Source: Glutamicibacter creatinolyticus
Lineage (GTDB): Bacteria; Actinomycetota; Actinomycetes; Actinomycetales; Micrococcaceae
Length of the DNA stretch: 64,000 nt
Assembly: GCF_006094275.1 (NCBI RefSeq)
Contig: NZ_CP034412.1
Location: forward strand, 1,116,001-1,180,000
Direction of reading: 5' to 3'
Shown: positions 8,903 to 17,651 of the stretch, piece after piece
How the letters are laid out: each line of letters begins with the position of its first letter
How positions within the stretch are numbered: the stretch's first letter is position 1
Made by a program: the position numbers and the translations under genes
The notes under the pieces: generated by a model
Told to the model about the DNA's origin: nothing
The model's input: the letters and a program-made list of their open reading frames with translations, nothing else
The model's database searches: none

Positions 8903-9915
8903 GTATCTCGGTGGCGAACCTGGCCGTGCCGGGCCCCTGGGGGAGCAGCGGCGCGGGGCTGAGCATCGCGGCGGTGAACTCGCCGCTGCCCTGGGCGATC
9001 CTGCTTGGCGCGCTGCTGGGCGCCGGGCTGTGGGTGTTCGTCTGCGCGCTGCCCCACTTCCGCGCCCCCACCCTGGCCGAACGCATCGCACCCCACCTGC
9101 GGGTGGGCATGCGCTCCTCGCGCATGCTGCAGGACGCCTGGCGTTCCGAGGGCCAACGCAGCACCCTGGGCCAACTGGCCGCACCGCTGATGAACCAGAT
9201 CCGCCGCCTGGCGATGCTGCACAGCCCCGGCTCGGACACGGTGCGCCGGCGGCTGGCCGCCGCGGGGCTGACGATGAGCGTTTTGGACTACCGCACCCAG
9301 GAGCTGAGCTGCGCCATCCTGGGGCTGCTCACCGGCACCACGCTGGCCGCCCTGCTCGCCTTCGGGCGGGGCACCGGCCCGGCCCTGGCGCTGATCGTGG
9401 TGCTGGGCGGCGGGCTGCTGGGCTTCATGGCGCGCGGCTGGTGGTTGGGCGAACAGGTGCAGCAGCGCTCGCGCAAGATCCTGACCCAATTCCCCACGGT
9501 CGCCGACATCCTGGCGCTGACGGTCGGCGCCGGGGAATCGACCACCGGGGCGTTGGAGCGGATCTCGCGGATCTGCCGCGGCGCCATCGGTGAGGAATTC
9601 ACCACCACCATCCACGACATCCGCTCCGGCACGCCGATGACTCAGGCCATGGAGAACATGTCCGACCGCATCCAGATCGGGGCGATGACCCGGTTCGTCG
9701 ACGCCATCGTGGTGGCCACCGAACGCGGCACGCCCCTGGCCCAGGTGCTGCGCGACCAGGCCCAGGACGTGCGCGACGCCTCGAAGCGGGAACTGATGGA
9801 ACTGGCCGGAAAGCGGGAGGTGGCCATGCTGGCGCCGATCGTCTTCGGCGTGCTGCCGCTGACCGTGATCTTCGCGGTCTTCCCCGGACTATCGCTATTG
9901 GAGATGAGCTATTGA
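8899..9915 (+). CDS. tadC: Tad pilus inner-membrane platform protein TadC
   Basis: This 338-residue type II secretion F family protein pairs with TadB. It has helices near residues 30-50 and 135-180, a cytoplasmic GspF domain containing FPTVADILALTVGAGES, and a C-terminal helix near 310-335. The ATG at 8899 overlaps the tadB stop. The same frame is open upstream through tadB, but that part has no similarity and is a high-GC artefact. Confidence 0.9.
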   Translation: MSISVANLAVPGPWGSSGAGLSIAAVNSPLPWAILLGALLGAGLWVFVCALPHFRAPTLAERIAPHLRVGMRSSRMLQDAWRSEGQRSTLGQLAAPLMNQIRRLAMLHSPGSDTVRRRLAAAGLTMSVLDYRTQELSCAILGLLTGTTLAALLAFGRGTGPALALIVVLGGGLLGFMARGWWLGEQVQQRSRKILTQFPTVADILALTVGAGESTTGALERISRICRGAIGEEFTTTIHDIRSGTPMTQAMENMSDRIQIGAMTRFVDAIVVATERGTPLAQVLRDQAQDVRDASKRELMELAGKREVAMLAPIVFGVLPLTVIFAVFPGLSLLEMSY

Positions 9916-10038
9916 ACCGACGCTGCCACCTCCGCCCACGTCATCGACCCGCCGGGCCCACCCGCCCGCCGCGCTGCCGACGACCCGCCGCACCACCTGC
10001 CAACCCACAGACCCGCTCCGACGGTAAGGAACACGAAA

Positions 10039-10272
10039 ATGAAAACCCTCGAACACCACCTGAACACCCTGGTGCTGATGACACTTGACCTGCTGCGCCG
10101 GCTGGGCGAACGCCTCGGCCCGAAGCTGCGTGAGGAACGCGGCGACGTGCCCGGTTGGGTGATGATCACCCTCATGTCCGCGTTGCTGGTCGCGGCCCTG
10201 CTCGCCGTGGCCGGGCCGCGGCTGCAGGAACTGTTCAACCAGGCCATCGACCGGGTCTCCGGGATGGGGTAG
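10039..10272 (+). CDS. Small Flp-pilin-like protein
   Basis: This 77-residue protein has a charged N-terminal half followed by one hydrophobic helix (about 47-67). The junction reads EERGDVPGWVMITLM: a Gly precedes the helix, as at a class III prepilin cleavage site, but the usual Glu at +5 is Trp. Its place between tadC and the tadE-like genes matches the pilin slot of actinobacterial Tad loci. Whether it is processed and is the major pilin is inference; a 123-nt gap with a GTAAGGA site sits upstream, suggesting separate translation at a high level. Confidence 0.75.
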   Translation: MKTLEHHLNTLVLMTLDLLRRLGERLGPKLREERGDVPGWVMITLMSALLVAALLAVAGPRLQELFNQAIDRVSGMG

Positions 10273-10285
10273 GCGCGGCAGCCTC

Positions 10286-10702
10286 ATGTCCACCTACCAC
10301 AATCCGGCCAGGGCCCGCCCAGCGAGTTCGGCCACCGCCCAGCGTGGCTCGGCGGTGGCCGAATTCGTCATGGTCGCGACCCTGCTGATCGTGGTGGGGC
10401 TGAGCATCGTGCAACTGGCCCTGGCGCTGCACGTGCGCAACACCCTGATCGACGCGGCCACCAACGGGGCCCGCTACGGGGCGCTGGCCAACCGCAGCGT
10501 CGAGGACGGGCGCCAGCGCACGGCGATGCTCATCAGCCAGAGCCTGAACCCCGGTTTCGCCCAGGACATCAGCGCCTCCACCAGCATGGTCGGGGACCAC
10601 GAGCTGGTGGAGATCACGGTGCGCACCCGGGTGCCGCTGATCGGGCTGCTGCCCAACGGCTGGCAACTGGAAGTCAGCGGCCAGGCGGTGCGCTATGGCT
10701 AG
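10286..10702 (+). CDS. TadE-like pseudopilin
   Basis: This 138-residue protein has the TadE N-terminal motif QRGSAVAEFVMVA: basic leader, Gly, then a hydrophobic helix with Glu at +5 after the Gly (AVAEF), and a roughly 90-residue extracytoplasmic domain. Minor pseudopilins of this type are needed for pilus biogenesis. It lies 13 nt after the pilin-like gene and overlaps the next tadE-like gene by 8 nt. Confidence 0.85.
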   Translation: MSTYHNPARARPASSATAQRGSAVAEFVMVATLLIVVGLSIVQLALALHVRNTLIDAATNGARYGALANRSVEDGRQRTAMLISQSLNPGFAQDISASTSMVGDHELVEITVRTRVPLIGLLPNGWQLEVSGQAVRYG

Positions 10703-11207
10703 GGCGCTCGCCGAGCCGGCCTGCCGCCGCCCGTATAGCCGCCGCGGCCGCCGCGCAGCCCGACCGGTTGCGCGGCGGCGGATAGCGCTTCCAGCCCCGC
10801 TGGCCGATGACCGGGGCAGTTCCATCGTCGAATTCATCTTCACCAGCACGCTGGTGCTGATCCCGATGATCTACCTGGTGCTGGCCGCCGGGCAGATTCA
10901 GGCGGCCAGCTACGCCGCGGTGGGCTCCGCCGACCACGCGGCCAAGGTCTTCGCCGCCAGTACCGAGGCCTCCGCGGCCGAGGCGTACGCCCACGACGTG
11001 GTGGGCCGCACGCTGCGCGACTTCGGGATCCCGGCGCAACAGGCCCAGACGACGATCAGCTGCAGCCCGGCCTGCCTGGAACCTGGCAGCACGGTCAGCG
11101 TCAGCGTCACGGTGCGTGTTCCGCTGCCGCTGCTGCCCGAGGGCTTCACCGCCTCGGTGCTGACGGTCGACTCGGCCGCGACCCAGCGAGTTGACCGCTT
11201 TGGGTAG
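10695..11207 (+). CDS. Second TadE-like pseudopilin
   Basis: This 170-residue protein has a 38-residue Arg-rich N-terminal extension and then DRGSSIVEFIFTS, the Gly/Glu+5 pseudopilin motif, and a hydrophobic helix (about 41-65). Two cysteines in SCSPAC may form a disulfide in the extracytoplasmic part. The start overlaps the end of the preceding gene (ATGGCTAG), indicating coupling. It probably works with the preceding protein as a minor-pilin pair. Confidence 0.83.
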   Translation: MARALAEPACRRPYSRRGRRAARPVARRRIALPAPLADDRGSSIVEFIFTSTLVLIPMIYLVLAAGQIQAASYAAVGSADHAAKVFAASTEASAAEAYAHDVVGRTLRDFGIPAQQAQTTISCSPACLEPGSTVSVSVTVRVPLPLLPEGFTASVLTVDSAATQRVDRFG

Positions 11208-11703
11208 CCGCGGCCCCTCCCTATCGGCAACCCCCGCCCGACGGCCCGGGACGGTGCGGGCACTGGCCCGTCGCCTGGGCGCCGAGGATTCGGGCCAAAG
11301 CCTGGTGCTGGTCATCGGGCTGGTGGCGATCACGCTGTTGACCATCAGCATCGTGCTGGCGGCCAGCGCCGTGAACCTCAAGGCCCGCCAGCTGCTGGCC
11401 GCCGCGGACGGGGCGGTCATTGCCGCGGTCGACGAATTCGAGCTCGTCGGCGAGGGCCCCAAACCCGAGATCCGGCTCAACGAGCAGCAGGTGTCCCAGG
11501 CGGTGCGCCGCTACCTGGCCGATACCCAGGCCCACGGCCGCTTCGACGACCTGGGGGTGGGCGAGGTCGGCATCCTGCCCGACGGGCAGGGGGCCACCGT
11601 GCAGCTGACCGCCCGGGTGACCCCGCCGATCGTCGGCTGGCTGGTGCCGGCCGGGATCCCCATCCACGTGGACGCCACCGCCCGCACCGTGCTCAGCCGC
11701 TGA
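11191..11703 (+). CDS. TadG-like/Rv3654c-like pilus-associated protein
   Basis: This protein of about 170 residues begins with a basic leader, then EDSGQSLVLVIGLVAITL, a Gly-Gln-Ser junction followed by a hydrophobic helix as in TadG and Rv3654c-like proteins at the end of actinobacterial Tad loci. The rest is an extracytoplasmic domain of about 115 residues. The start is uncertain: TTG at 11191 overlaps the previous gene by 17 nt, and a GTG at 11254 is an alternative; neither has a strong ribosome-binding site. It is the last gene of the pilus operon. Confidence 0.75.
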   Translation: MTALGSRGPSLSATPARRPGTVRALARRLGAEDSGQSLVLVIGLVAITLLTISIVLAASAVNLKARQLLAAADGAVIAAVDEFELVGEGPKPEIRLNEQQVSQAVRRYLADTQAHGRFDDLGVGEVGILPDGQGATVQLTARVTPPIVGWLVPAGIPIHVDATARTVLSR

Positions 11704-11772
11704 AAACCGGTGCGTTGGCGCAGGCGCCGAGCGACTCCGGCGCCGGGCGTGATGACGTAGGCTAGTTAAATC

Positions 11773-12888
11773 ATGGCTAAAACAGACTTTTCTGCTGAAC
11801 TGCGCGCGCTTCGTTCCACTTTCCGGTCCATCGAGGCGGTCAGCGACGTCGAGCAAATCAAGGCGGACATCGCCCAGCTGTCTGAGGAAGCCGGCGCCCC
11901 GGACCTGTGGGACGACCCGGCCGTGGCGCAGAAGGTCACCTCCCGGCTCTCGCACCGCCAGTCCGAGCTGGAGCGGCTGCAGAAACTGCACACCCGGATC
12001 GATGACCTGGAGGTGCTGGTGGAGTTGGCCGAAATGGAGGACGACGCGGACACCCTGCAGGAGGCGGACCGGGAGCTGGAGGCGATCCGCGCCTCCCTGG
12101 CCGAACTGGAAGTGGTCACGCTGCTCAACGGCGAATTCGACTCCCGCGGCGCGGTCATCACCATCCGCGCCGGTGCCGGCGGCGTGGACGCGGCGGATTT
12201 CGCCGAGATGCTGCTGCGCATGTACACCCGCTGGGCGGAGAAGCGCGGCTACAGTGCGCGCATCATGGACACCTCCTACGCCGAAGAGGCCGGGCTGAAG
12301 TCCGCGACCTTTGAAATCGACGAGCCCTACGCCTTTGGCACCCTCTCGGTCGAGGCCGGCACCCACCGCCTGGTGCGCATTTCCCCGTTCGACAACCAGG
12401 GCCGGCGCCAGACCTCCTTCGCCGCGGTGGAAGTGGTGCCGCTGATCGAGTCCACCGACAGCATCGAGATCCCCGAATCCGAGATCAAGGTCGATGTCTT
12501 CCGTTCCTCGGGTCCGGGCGGGCAGAGCGTGAACACCACCGACTCCGCGGTGCGCATGACCCACCTGCCCACCGGCATCGTCGTGTCGATGCAGAACGAG
12601 AAGTCGCAGATCCAAAACCGTGCCGCCGCATTGCGCGTGCTGCAGTCCCGGCTGCTGCTGCTGAAGAAGGAGCAGGAGGACGCGAAGAAGAAGGAACTGG
12701 CGGGCGATGTGAAGGCGTCCTGGGGCGATCAGATGCGCTCCTACGTGCTCAACCCCTATCAGATGGTCAAGGACCTGCGCACCGAGCACGAGGTGGGCAA
12801 CACCCAGGCCGTGCTCGACGGCGAAATCGACGACTTCATCGACGCAGGTATCCGCTGGCGCGCCGGTCAGCGCCACTCGGCGAACTAG
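11773..12888 (+). CDS. prfB: Peptide chain release factor 2
   Basis: This 371-residue class I release factor terminates translation at UGA and UAA. The codon-recognition tripeptide is SPF (204-206) and the peptidyl-transferase motif GGQ is at 249-251 within [17 protein letters not shown]. The coding frame is continuous from the ATG at 11773, so the autoregulatory in-frame UGA/+1 frameshift of enterobacterial prfB is absent. A -10-like TAGGCT (11758-11763) lies just upstream and a strong terminator follows. Confidence 0.97.
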   Translation: MAKTDFSAELRALRSTFRSIEAVSDVEQIKADIAQLSEEAGAPDLWDDPAVAQKVTSRLSHRQSELERLQKLHTRIDDLEVLVELAEMEDDADTLQEADRELEAIRASLAELEVVTLLNGEFDSRGAVITIRAGAGGVDAADFAEMLLRMYTRWAEKRGYSARIMDTSYAEEAGLKSATFEIDEPYAFGTLSVEAGTHRLVRISPFDNQGRRQTSFAAVEVVPLIESTDSIEIPESEIKVDVFRSSGPGGQSVNTTDSAVRMTHLPTGIVVSMQNEKSQIQNRAAALRVLQSRLLLLKKEQEDAKKKELAGDVKASWGDQMRSYVLNPYQMVKDLRTEHEVGNTQAVLDGEIDDFIDAGIRWRAGQRHSAN

Positions 12889-12950
12889 CGGCGGGTACCC
12901 GCCACACCAACCCGGCACGTTCCCGCCGCATGCGGCAGCGGCGGGCCCGA

Positions 12951-12975
12951 CCCCCGCAGGCAGCGCCTGCGGGGG
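12951..12975 (+). terminator. Intrinsic terminator of prfB
   Basis: A perfect 11-bp GC-rich stem (12951-12961 with 12965-12975) with a 3-nt loop is followed by TATATTTA, 63 bases after the prfB stop. Confidence 0.85.
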
Positions 12976-13915
12976 TATATTTATGCGTTCGCCCGTTCCC
13001 CGTGGACGGCGGCACGTTGAGATTCGGGGTCCGATCCACTGTGCCAGAACAACGCCTGGACCCGATCCGCACCACGGATGGAAAGACGCGAACCACGGCG
13101 GCCCGGGTTGGTGGGATGGCCAGGAACCCAGTGTTGGATGGCGCGCCGGGGAAGGGCCGGACCTCGATTTTTTCCCGAAAATTCGGGCGTTTGTCACTCG
13201 CTCCACGGCTGCCGCCCCACCCATCGCCCGTGGCTGCGGCAGGCGGCGAACTCCTGCCCACCGGTTCCAGACCCCGCCGGTCACCCCGTCGGTGATCGTG
13301 CGGTCTGCGGCCCGTCGACGCCCTGGCCGGCACGTGCGCGGGGTAGGCCCAGGAGACGCACACCACGATCCCAAGTCGCATATATTCGCGATCATGCTAA
13401 GATCTATCAGCAGAGATGGACGTCACCATCGGATTACGGGGAAGTAACAACGATCGGGAATCAGGATCGTTCCCCATGCCGCAGTGCCCTGGCCACCAGG
13501 TCCGCACCCGGCACAGCACTGCACACCGCTGCCGCCTTGCACATCGACAAGGTCTTGCCGCATGGCAAACGGCACCGGAAGACGACCAGGGCCCGGAGCA
13601 CACCGGGACCGCGAGCCGGCAGAAGCCCGGCGGCGCGAGTCGTATCGCCACCTAAGCGCGACTGAACCAGCCGAGGGGCACCCCTGTCACGGGTACCCCT
13701 GGCCTTCCCATACCCGGGATGAACGCAACGAATGAGCACCGAACGAAAACTGGCAGAGGGGAAGTGGTTGATGGGCCCAGGGCTTGTGCGCGTCAGCTAG
13801 GACTATTTCCCGCGGCAAACGCCCCGCGGGACCAGACGTGCAGGACCATGTGCCGGCATTGTGAGGTCTTACGGCCGGCACCGTTTCTCATCATCGTCTA
13901 TTGAGGAGGTGGCGC
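12976..13915. other. About 0.94 kb without a convincing gene
   Basis: Several frames are open here on both strands because of GC content, but none has a ribosome-binding site plus recognisable protein features; the translations are Arg/Pro/Gly-rich shadow-like. Visible structures are an AT-rich hairpin CCCGAAAATTCGGG near 13175, paired GGGGAA...TTCCCC arms around 13437-13474, and an 8-bp stem TCCCGCGG/CCGCGGGA at 13808-13831 shortly before the symporter gene. The region may be a long 5' leader, hold a small RNA, or be decayed sequence. Confidence 0.4.
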
Positions 13916-15670
13916 ATGGATCATCCCGAAATGGTGCAGTTCAGCGCCGTTGTTGTTGTATTGCTCCTGCTGTTCTTCTACGGCGGGACGTTCTTGATTT
14001 CCACCCGAATCGGGAAAAAAGAAGAAAACGCCGACGGCTACATGACCGCCGGCAACAAGATCGGATTCGGAATTTCCGCGGCCAGCATGACCGCGACCTG
14101 GATTTGGGCGTCGTCGATGTATGCCTCGGCGACCTCGGGCTACACCTACGGAATCTCCGGCCCCATCCACTACGGCTTGTGGGGTGCGTTGATGATTCTG
14201 TTCATCTACCCCTTCGGCAAGCGGATTCGCAAGGTCGCGCCGCGGGCCCACACCCTGGCCGAGGTCATGTATGCCCGCCACGGCCGATCCAGCCAGCTGA
14301 TGCTGGCCGGTTCCAACGTCATCGGCTCGCTGATCAGCCTGATGTCGAACTTCATCGCCGGCGGCGTGCTGATTTCGATGCTCTCACCGTTCAACTTCAT
14401 CCAGGGCGTGCTGTGCGTGGCCGCCGGGGTGTTGCTGTACACGCTGTGGTCCGGTTTCCGGGCCTCGGTGCTCACCGACTTCGTGCAGGTCATGGCGATG
14501 CTCGGGGCGGTGGCGGTGCTGGTGCCGTTCATCTTCTTCGCCGCGGACTTCCCGGCGGCCTTTGAAACCGGTGCGGCGAACCTGAGCGCCGAGCAGTCCA
14601 ACTTCTTCTCCTCCGAGGCGTTCCTGAACCAGGGCGCGCCGTACATTGCCGCGGTGCTGGCCTACGCGATCGGCAACCAGACCATCGCCCAGCGACTCTT
14701 CGCGGTGCGTGAGGACCTGATCAAGCCCACTTTCATCACCGCCACCGTCGGCTACGGTGCGATGGTCATCGGCGTGGGCATGCTCGGTGTGCTGGCCCTG
14801 TACCTGGGCTTCGAACCCACCGGCGGGGACATGAACAACCTGATCCCGGAAATGGCGGCGAGCTACCTGCCCGGCGTGCTGCTGGCGGTGTTCTTCATCA
14901 TGATCATCGGCGCGCTCTCCTCAACCGCCGACTCGGATCTGGCCGCACTGTCCTCGATCATGATGGCCGACGTGTACGGCCAGAACGTGGCCGGCAAGGC
15001 GAAGGCCAACCCGAAGACCATGCTGCTGGTGGGGCGGATCACGATGGTTGCCGCCACCGCGCTGGCGGTCATCTTCGCCAGCCTGCAGCTGAACATCCTG
15101 GACCTGCTGGTCTTCGTTGGCGCGCTGTGGGGCGCCCTGGTGTTCCCGGTGCTGGCCAGCTTCTACTGGGGCAAGGTCACCAACAAGGCGTTCACCACCG
15201 CGGTGCTGGTCGCCCTGGCCGTGTTCATCCCGGTGCGCTTCGAACTCATCCCGATCAACGGGTTCACCGGGCTGCTGGTGGAACTGCTTGCGGTGCTGGG
15301 CATCGGGGTGGTGCTGGGGCTGATGTGCTTCGGCTTCTTCGGGATCCGGGCCGCAAAGATCGTCGGCATCGCCTCCGCGGTGGTGGCCGCGCCGTTCTGC
15401 TTCGGCTTCCTGCGCGACTACACCACCCTCAGCGCCTCGCTGGTGGCCTACTCGGTGAGCACCATCGTGTGCTACCTGATGTCCTTCCGCTCCAAGATGG
15501 ACTTCGACTTCTCGCTCATCGCCGAACGCACCGGCGACTTCGATGCGGAGGCGGAGATGGCGGCCGAGGCCAAGAAGGCGCGCCTGGCGCACAGCGCCAA
15601 GGGGGCCGCCCCGGCGGCCTCCCCATCCGCCGCGGGTGAGACCGCAACCACGAACACGAAGGAGAACTAG
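13916..15670 (+). CDS. Sodium:solute symporter, Dur3-like
   Basis: This 584-residue protein has about 14 membrane segments and belongs to the SSS family. The segment TAGNKIGFGISAASMTATW followed by a YGISGP motif and RKVAPRAHTLAEVMYARHG resembles the urea permease Dur3 branch rather than proline or pantothenate permeases. The start is the ATG at 13916, preceded by GAGGAGGT. The C-terminal tail (about 545-584) is Ala-rich and cytoplasmic. The gene abuts a 43-residue membrane gene and is followed by the CoA-transferase pair, which argues for a carboxylate or ketone-body substrate instead of urea; substrate is inference. Confidence 0.85.
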   Translation: MDHPEMVQFSAVVVVLLLLFFYGGTFLISTRIGKKEENADGYMTAGNKIGFGISAASMTATWIWASSMYASATSGYTYGISGPIHYGLWGALMILFIYPFGKRIRKVAPRAHTLAEVMYARHGRSSQLMLAGSNVIGSLISLMSNFIAGGVLISMLSPFNFIQGVLCVAAGVLLYTLWSGFRASVLTDFVQVMAMLGAVAVLVPFIFFAADFPAAFETGAANLSAEQSNFFSSEAFLNQGAPYIAAVLAYAIGNQTIAQRLFAVREDLIKPTFITATVGYGAMVIGVGMLGVLALYLGFEPTGGDMNNLIPEMAASYLPGVLLAVFFIMIIGALSSTADSDLAALSSIMMADVYGQNVAGKAKANPKTMLLVGRITMVAATALAVIFASLQLNILDLLVFVGALWGALVFPVLASFYWGKVTNKAFTTAVLVALAVFIPVRFELIPINGFTGLLVELLAVLGIGVVLGLMCFGFFGIRAAKIVGIASAVVAAPFCFGFLRDYTTLSASLVAYSVSTIVCYLMSFRSKMDFDFSLIAERTGDFDAEAEMAAEAKKARLAHSAKGAAPAASPSAAGETATTNTKEN

Positions 15671-15802
15671 ATGGGTACCCTCGCACTATCCCTGTACGTG
15701 CTGGTCTGGCCGGTGATCGTGGGCGCGGTGATGTTCTTCATCGCCCGCGGGTTTATCGCCGAATGGCTGGAGGCGCGCCGCAACGGCGAAGACCTGATTT
15801 AA
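15671..15802 (+). CDS. 43-residue transporter small subunit
   Basis: The ATG follows directly on the stop of the symporter gene. The product has one membrane helix (residues 3-27; core LYVLVWPVIVGAVMFF) and ends in a charged segment EWLEARRNGEDLI. Proteins of this size and pattern are known next to SSS-family transporters as putative small subunits. The tight coupling supports a complex with the symporter; function is otherwise unknown. A strong terminator follows. Confidence 0.82.
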   Translation: MGTLALSLYVLVWPVIVGAVMFFIARGFIAEWLEARRNGEDLI

Positions 15803-15833
15803 CCGTCCGCCGCGGCCCGGCGCAGCACAGCCG

Positions 15834-15868
15834 ACCCCCGGTTTCGCCTCTAGGGCGAGGCCGGGGGT
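15834..15868 (+). terminator. Intrinsic terminator of the symporter operon
   Basis: A 15-bp stem with two G-T pairs (15834-15848 and 15854-15868), a 5-nt loop and a following TTTCTTTCT tract. It separates the symporter pair from the CoA-transferase genes. Confidence 0.85.
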
Positions 15869-15968
15869 TTCTTTCTGCCCGGGGCAGTCATACGATGAGC
15901 CTAAGCAGTTAGCCCAAGTGATCCGGGCCATAGCGTGTCCGGGCCGCCAGCCGAGGAGCTCTGAGACC

Positions 15969-16736
15969 ATGCTCGACAAGAGCCTTGCCAATCCGGAAGT
16001 CGCCGTGGCCGATGTGCGCAACGGCGCCTCCATTGCCGTGGGCGGCTTCGGGCTGTCCGGCAACCCCACCGAACTGATCAACGCGGTGCTGGATTCGGGG
16101 GTCGAGGACCTGCACGTGGTCTCCAACAACTGCGGCGTGGACGGGCAGGGGCTGGGCGTGCTGCTCGCGGCCCACCGCATCCGCAAGATCACCGCCAGCT
16201 ATGTGGGGGAGAACAAGGAGTTTGAACGCCAGTTCCTCAGCGGGGAGCTGGAGGTGGAACTCACCCCGCAGGGCACACTGGCCGAGAAGCTGCGGGCCGG
16301 AGGCGCGGGCATCCCGGCGTTCTTCACCCGCACCGGGGTCGGAACCCTGGTGGCCGACGGCGGGCTGCCCCAGCGCTACGACGCGCACGGCGCGGTGCTC
16401 AAGGCCAGCCAGCCGAAGGAAGTGCGCACCATCGACTTTGCCGGACGCGAGGAGCAATACGTGCTGGAACCCTCCATCGTCACCGACTTTGCCCTGGTGC
16501 ACGCCGCGCTGGGGGACACCCACGGCAACCTGATCTTCAACAAGGCCGCCCAGCAGTTCTCCGTGCCGGCGGCGATGGCCGGGCGGATCTGCGTGGCCCA
16601 GGTCGAACGGCTCGTGCAGCCCGGTGAACTGGACCCGGCCCAGGTGCACCTGCCCGGCGTGTTCGTCCACCGGATCGTGAAGGTCGGCGAGCAGCACCTG
16701 AAGCCCATCGAGCGGCGCACCACCCGCGCCAAGTGA
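15969..16736 (+). CDS. scoA: 3-oxoacid CoA-transferase subunit A
   Basis: This 255-residue alpha subunit transfers CoA from succinyl-CoA to acetoacetate or related 3-oxoacids. The N-terminal family signature VGGFGLSGNPTELI is at about 25-38, and GVGTLVADGG is in the middle. The ATG at 15969 is preferred over an upstream in-frame start because GAGGAG precedes it and the family begins at this point. It is 15 nt from the beta subunit gene. Confidence 0.92.
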   Translation: MLDKSLANPEVAVADVRNGASIAVGGFGLSGNPTELINAVLDSGVEDLHVVSNNCGVDGQGLGVLLAAHRIRKITASYVGENKEFERQFLSGELEVELTPQGTLAEKLRAGGAGIPAFFTRTGVGTLVADGGLPQRYDAHGAVLKASQPKEVRTIDFAGREEQYVLEPSIVTDFALVHAALGDTHGNLIFNKAAQQFSVPAAMAGRICVAQVERLVQPGELDPAQVHLPGVFVHRIVKVGEQHLKPIERRTTRAK

Positions 16737-16751
16737 AAGGTCGTGGTGAAC

Positions 16752-17381
16752 ATGGCATGGACTCGTGAGCAGATGGCGGCCCGCGCCGCCCGGGAGTTGC
16801 CCGACGGGGCGTACGTGAACCTGGGCATCGGGATGCCAACGCTGGTGCCCAACTACCTGCCCGACGACGTGGACGTGGTGCTGCAGTCGGAGAACGGAAT
16901 CCTGGGGGTGGGGCCGTATCCCACCGAGGAGGAAGTGGACCCGGACCTGATCAACGCCGGCAAGGAGACCGTCACCGTGCTGCCCGGGGCCAGCTTCTTC
17001 CATTCGGCGATGAGCTTCGCAATGATCCGCGGCGGGAAGATCGACGTGGCGATCCTCGGGGCCATGCAGGTTTCGGGGGCCGGGGACCTGGCGAACTGGA
17101 TGATTCCGGGCAAGATGGTCAAGGGCATGGGCGGGGCGATGGACCTGGTGCACGGCGCCCAACGCGTCATCGTGCTGATGGAGCACAACGCCCGCGACGG
17201 CAGCGCCAAGCTGGTCAACCAGTGCAGCCTGCCGATCACCGGGCTCGGGGTGGTGCAGCGGGTCATCACCGATCTGGGGGTTTTCGACATCACCCCAAAC
17301 GGTCTTGCGGTGCTCGAACTGGCCGAGGGCGTCAGCCGCGACGAAGTGCGCGAACGCACCGAGGCGCCGCTGGTCGCCTAG
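16752..17381 (+). CDS. scoB: 3-oxoacid CoA-transferase subunit B
   Basis: This 209-residue beta subunit carries the catalytic glutamate, E47 in [10 protein letters not shown], which forms the CoA thioester intermediate. The ATG at 16752 has GAAAGG 10 nt upstream; two nearby GTGs (16743, 16746) are too close to that site. Together with subunit A it feeds acetoacetate or 3-oxoacids into central metabolism as acetoacetyl-CoA. No thiolase gene is adjacent. Confidence 0.93.
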   Translation: MAWTREQMAARAARELPDGAYVNLGIGMPTLVPNYLPDDVDVVLQSENGILGVGPYPTEEEVDPDLINAGKETVTVLPGASFFHSAMSFAMIRGGKIDVAILGAMQVSGAGDLANWMIPGKMVKGMGGAMDLVHGAQRVIVLMEHNARDGSAKLVNQCSLPITGLGVVQRVITDLGVFDITPNGLAVLELAEGVSRDEVRERTEAPLVA

Positions 17382-17651
17382 CGCCCAGCCCGGGGTTCGG
17401 ACCCTGGCGACGGCTTAGCCACACCGGGTCGGCCCGGCCCCGCACCGCGCCGGTTCACGGCGCGGGGAACCGCATTAACGCCGCTCATGTCGTAGGCTGT
17501 GTAACGGCCAAGAAACCGGCAACACGCGCCCAAATTCGGGGAGAGGGCCGCGTACGCCGATAGGGTTTCAATTAAATGACGCATTCTGTGCCGTCGGTGG
17601 GTGGGGACCCGGGGCCTGCGTCGCGCCCGACGTTAGCAAGCGATTGAAGAC

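Noticed and set aside
11773-11860. Programmed +1 frameshift in prfB
   Set aside because: The frame is continuous through the region where the in-frame UGA occurs in other bacteria, with no slippery CUUUGA.
12836-13665. Several overlapping frames of 120-195 codons between prfB and the symporter
   Set aside because: All have shadow-like composition, mutually overlap on both strands, and lack ribosome-binding sites or recognisable features.
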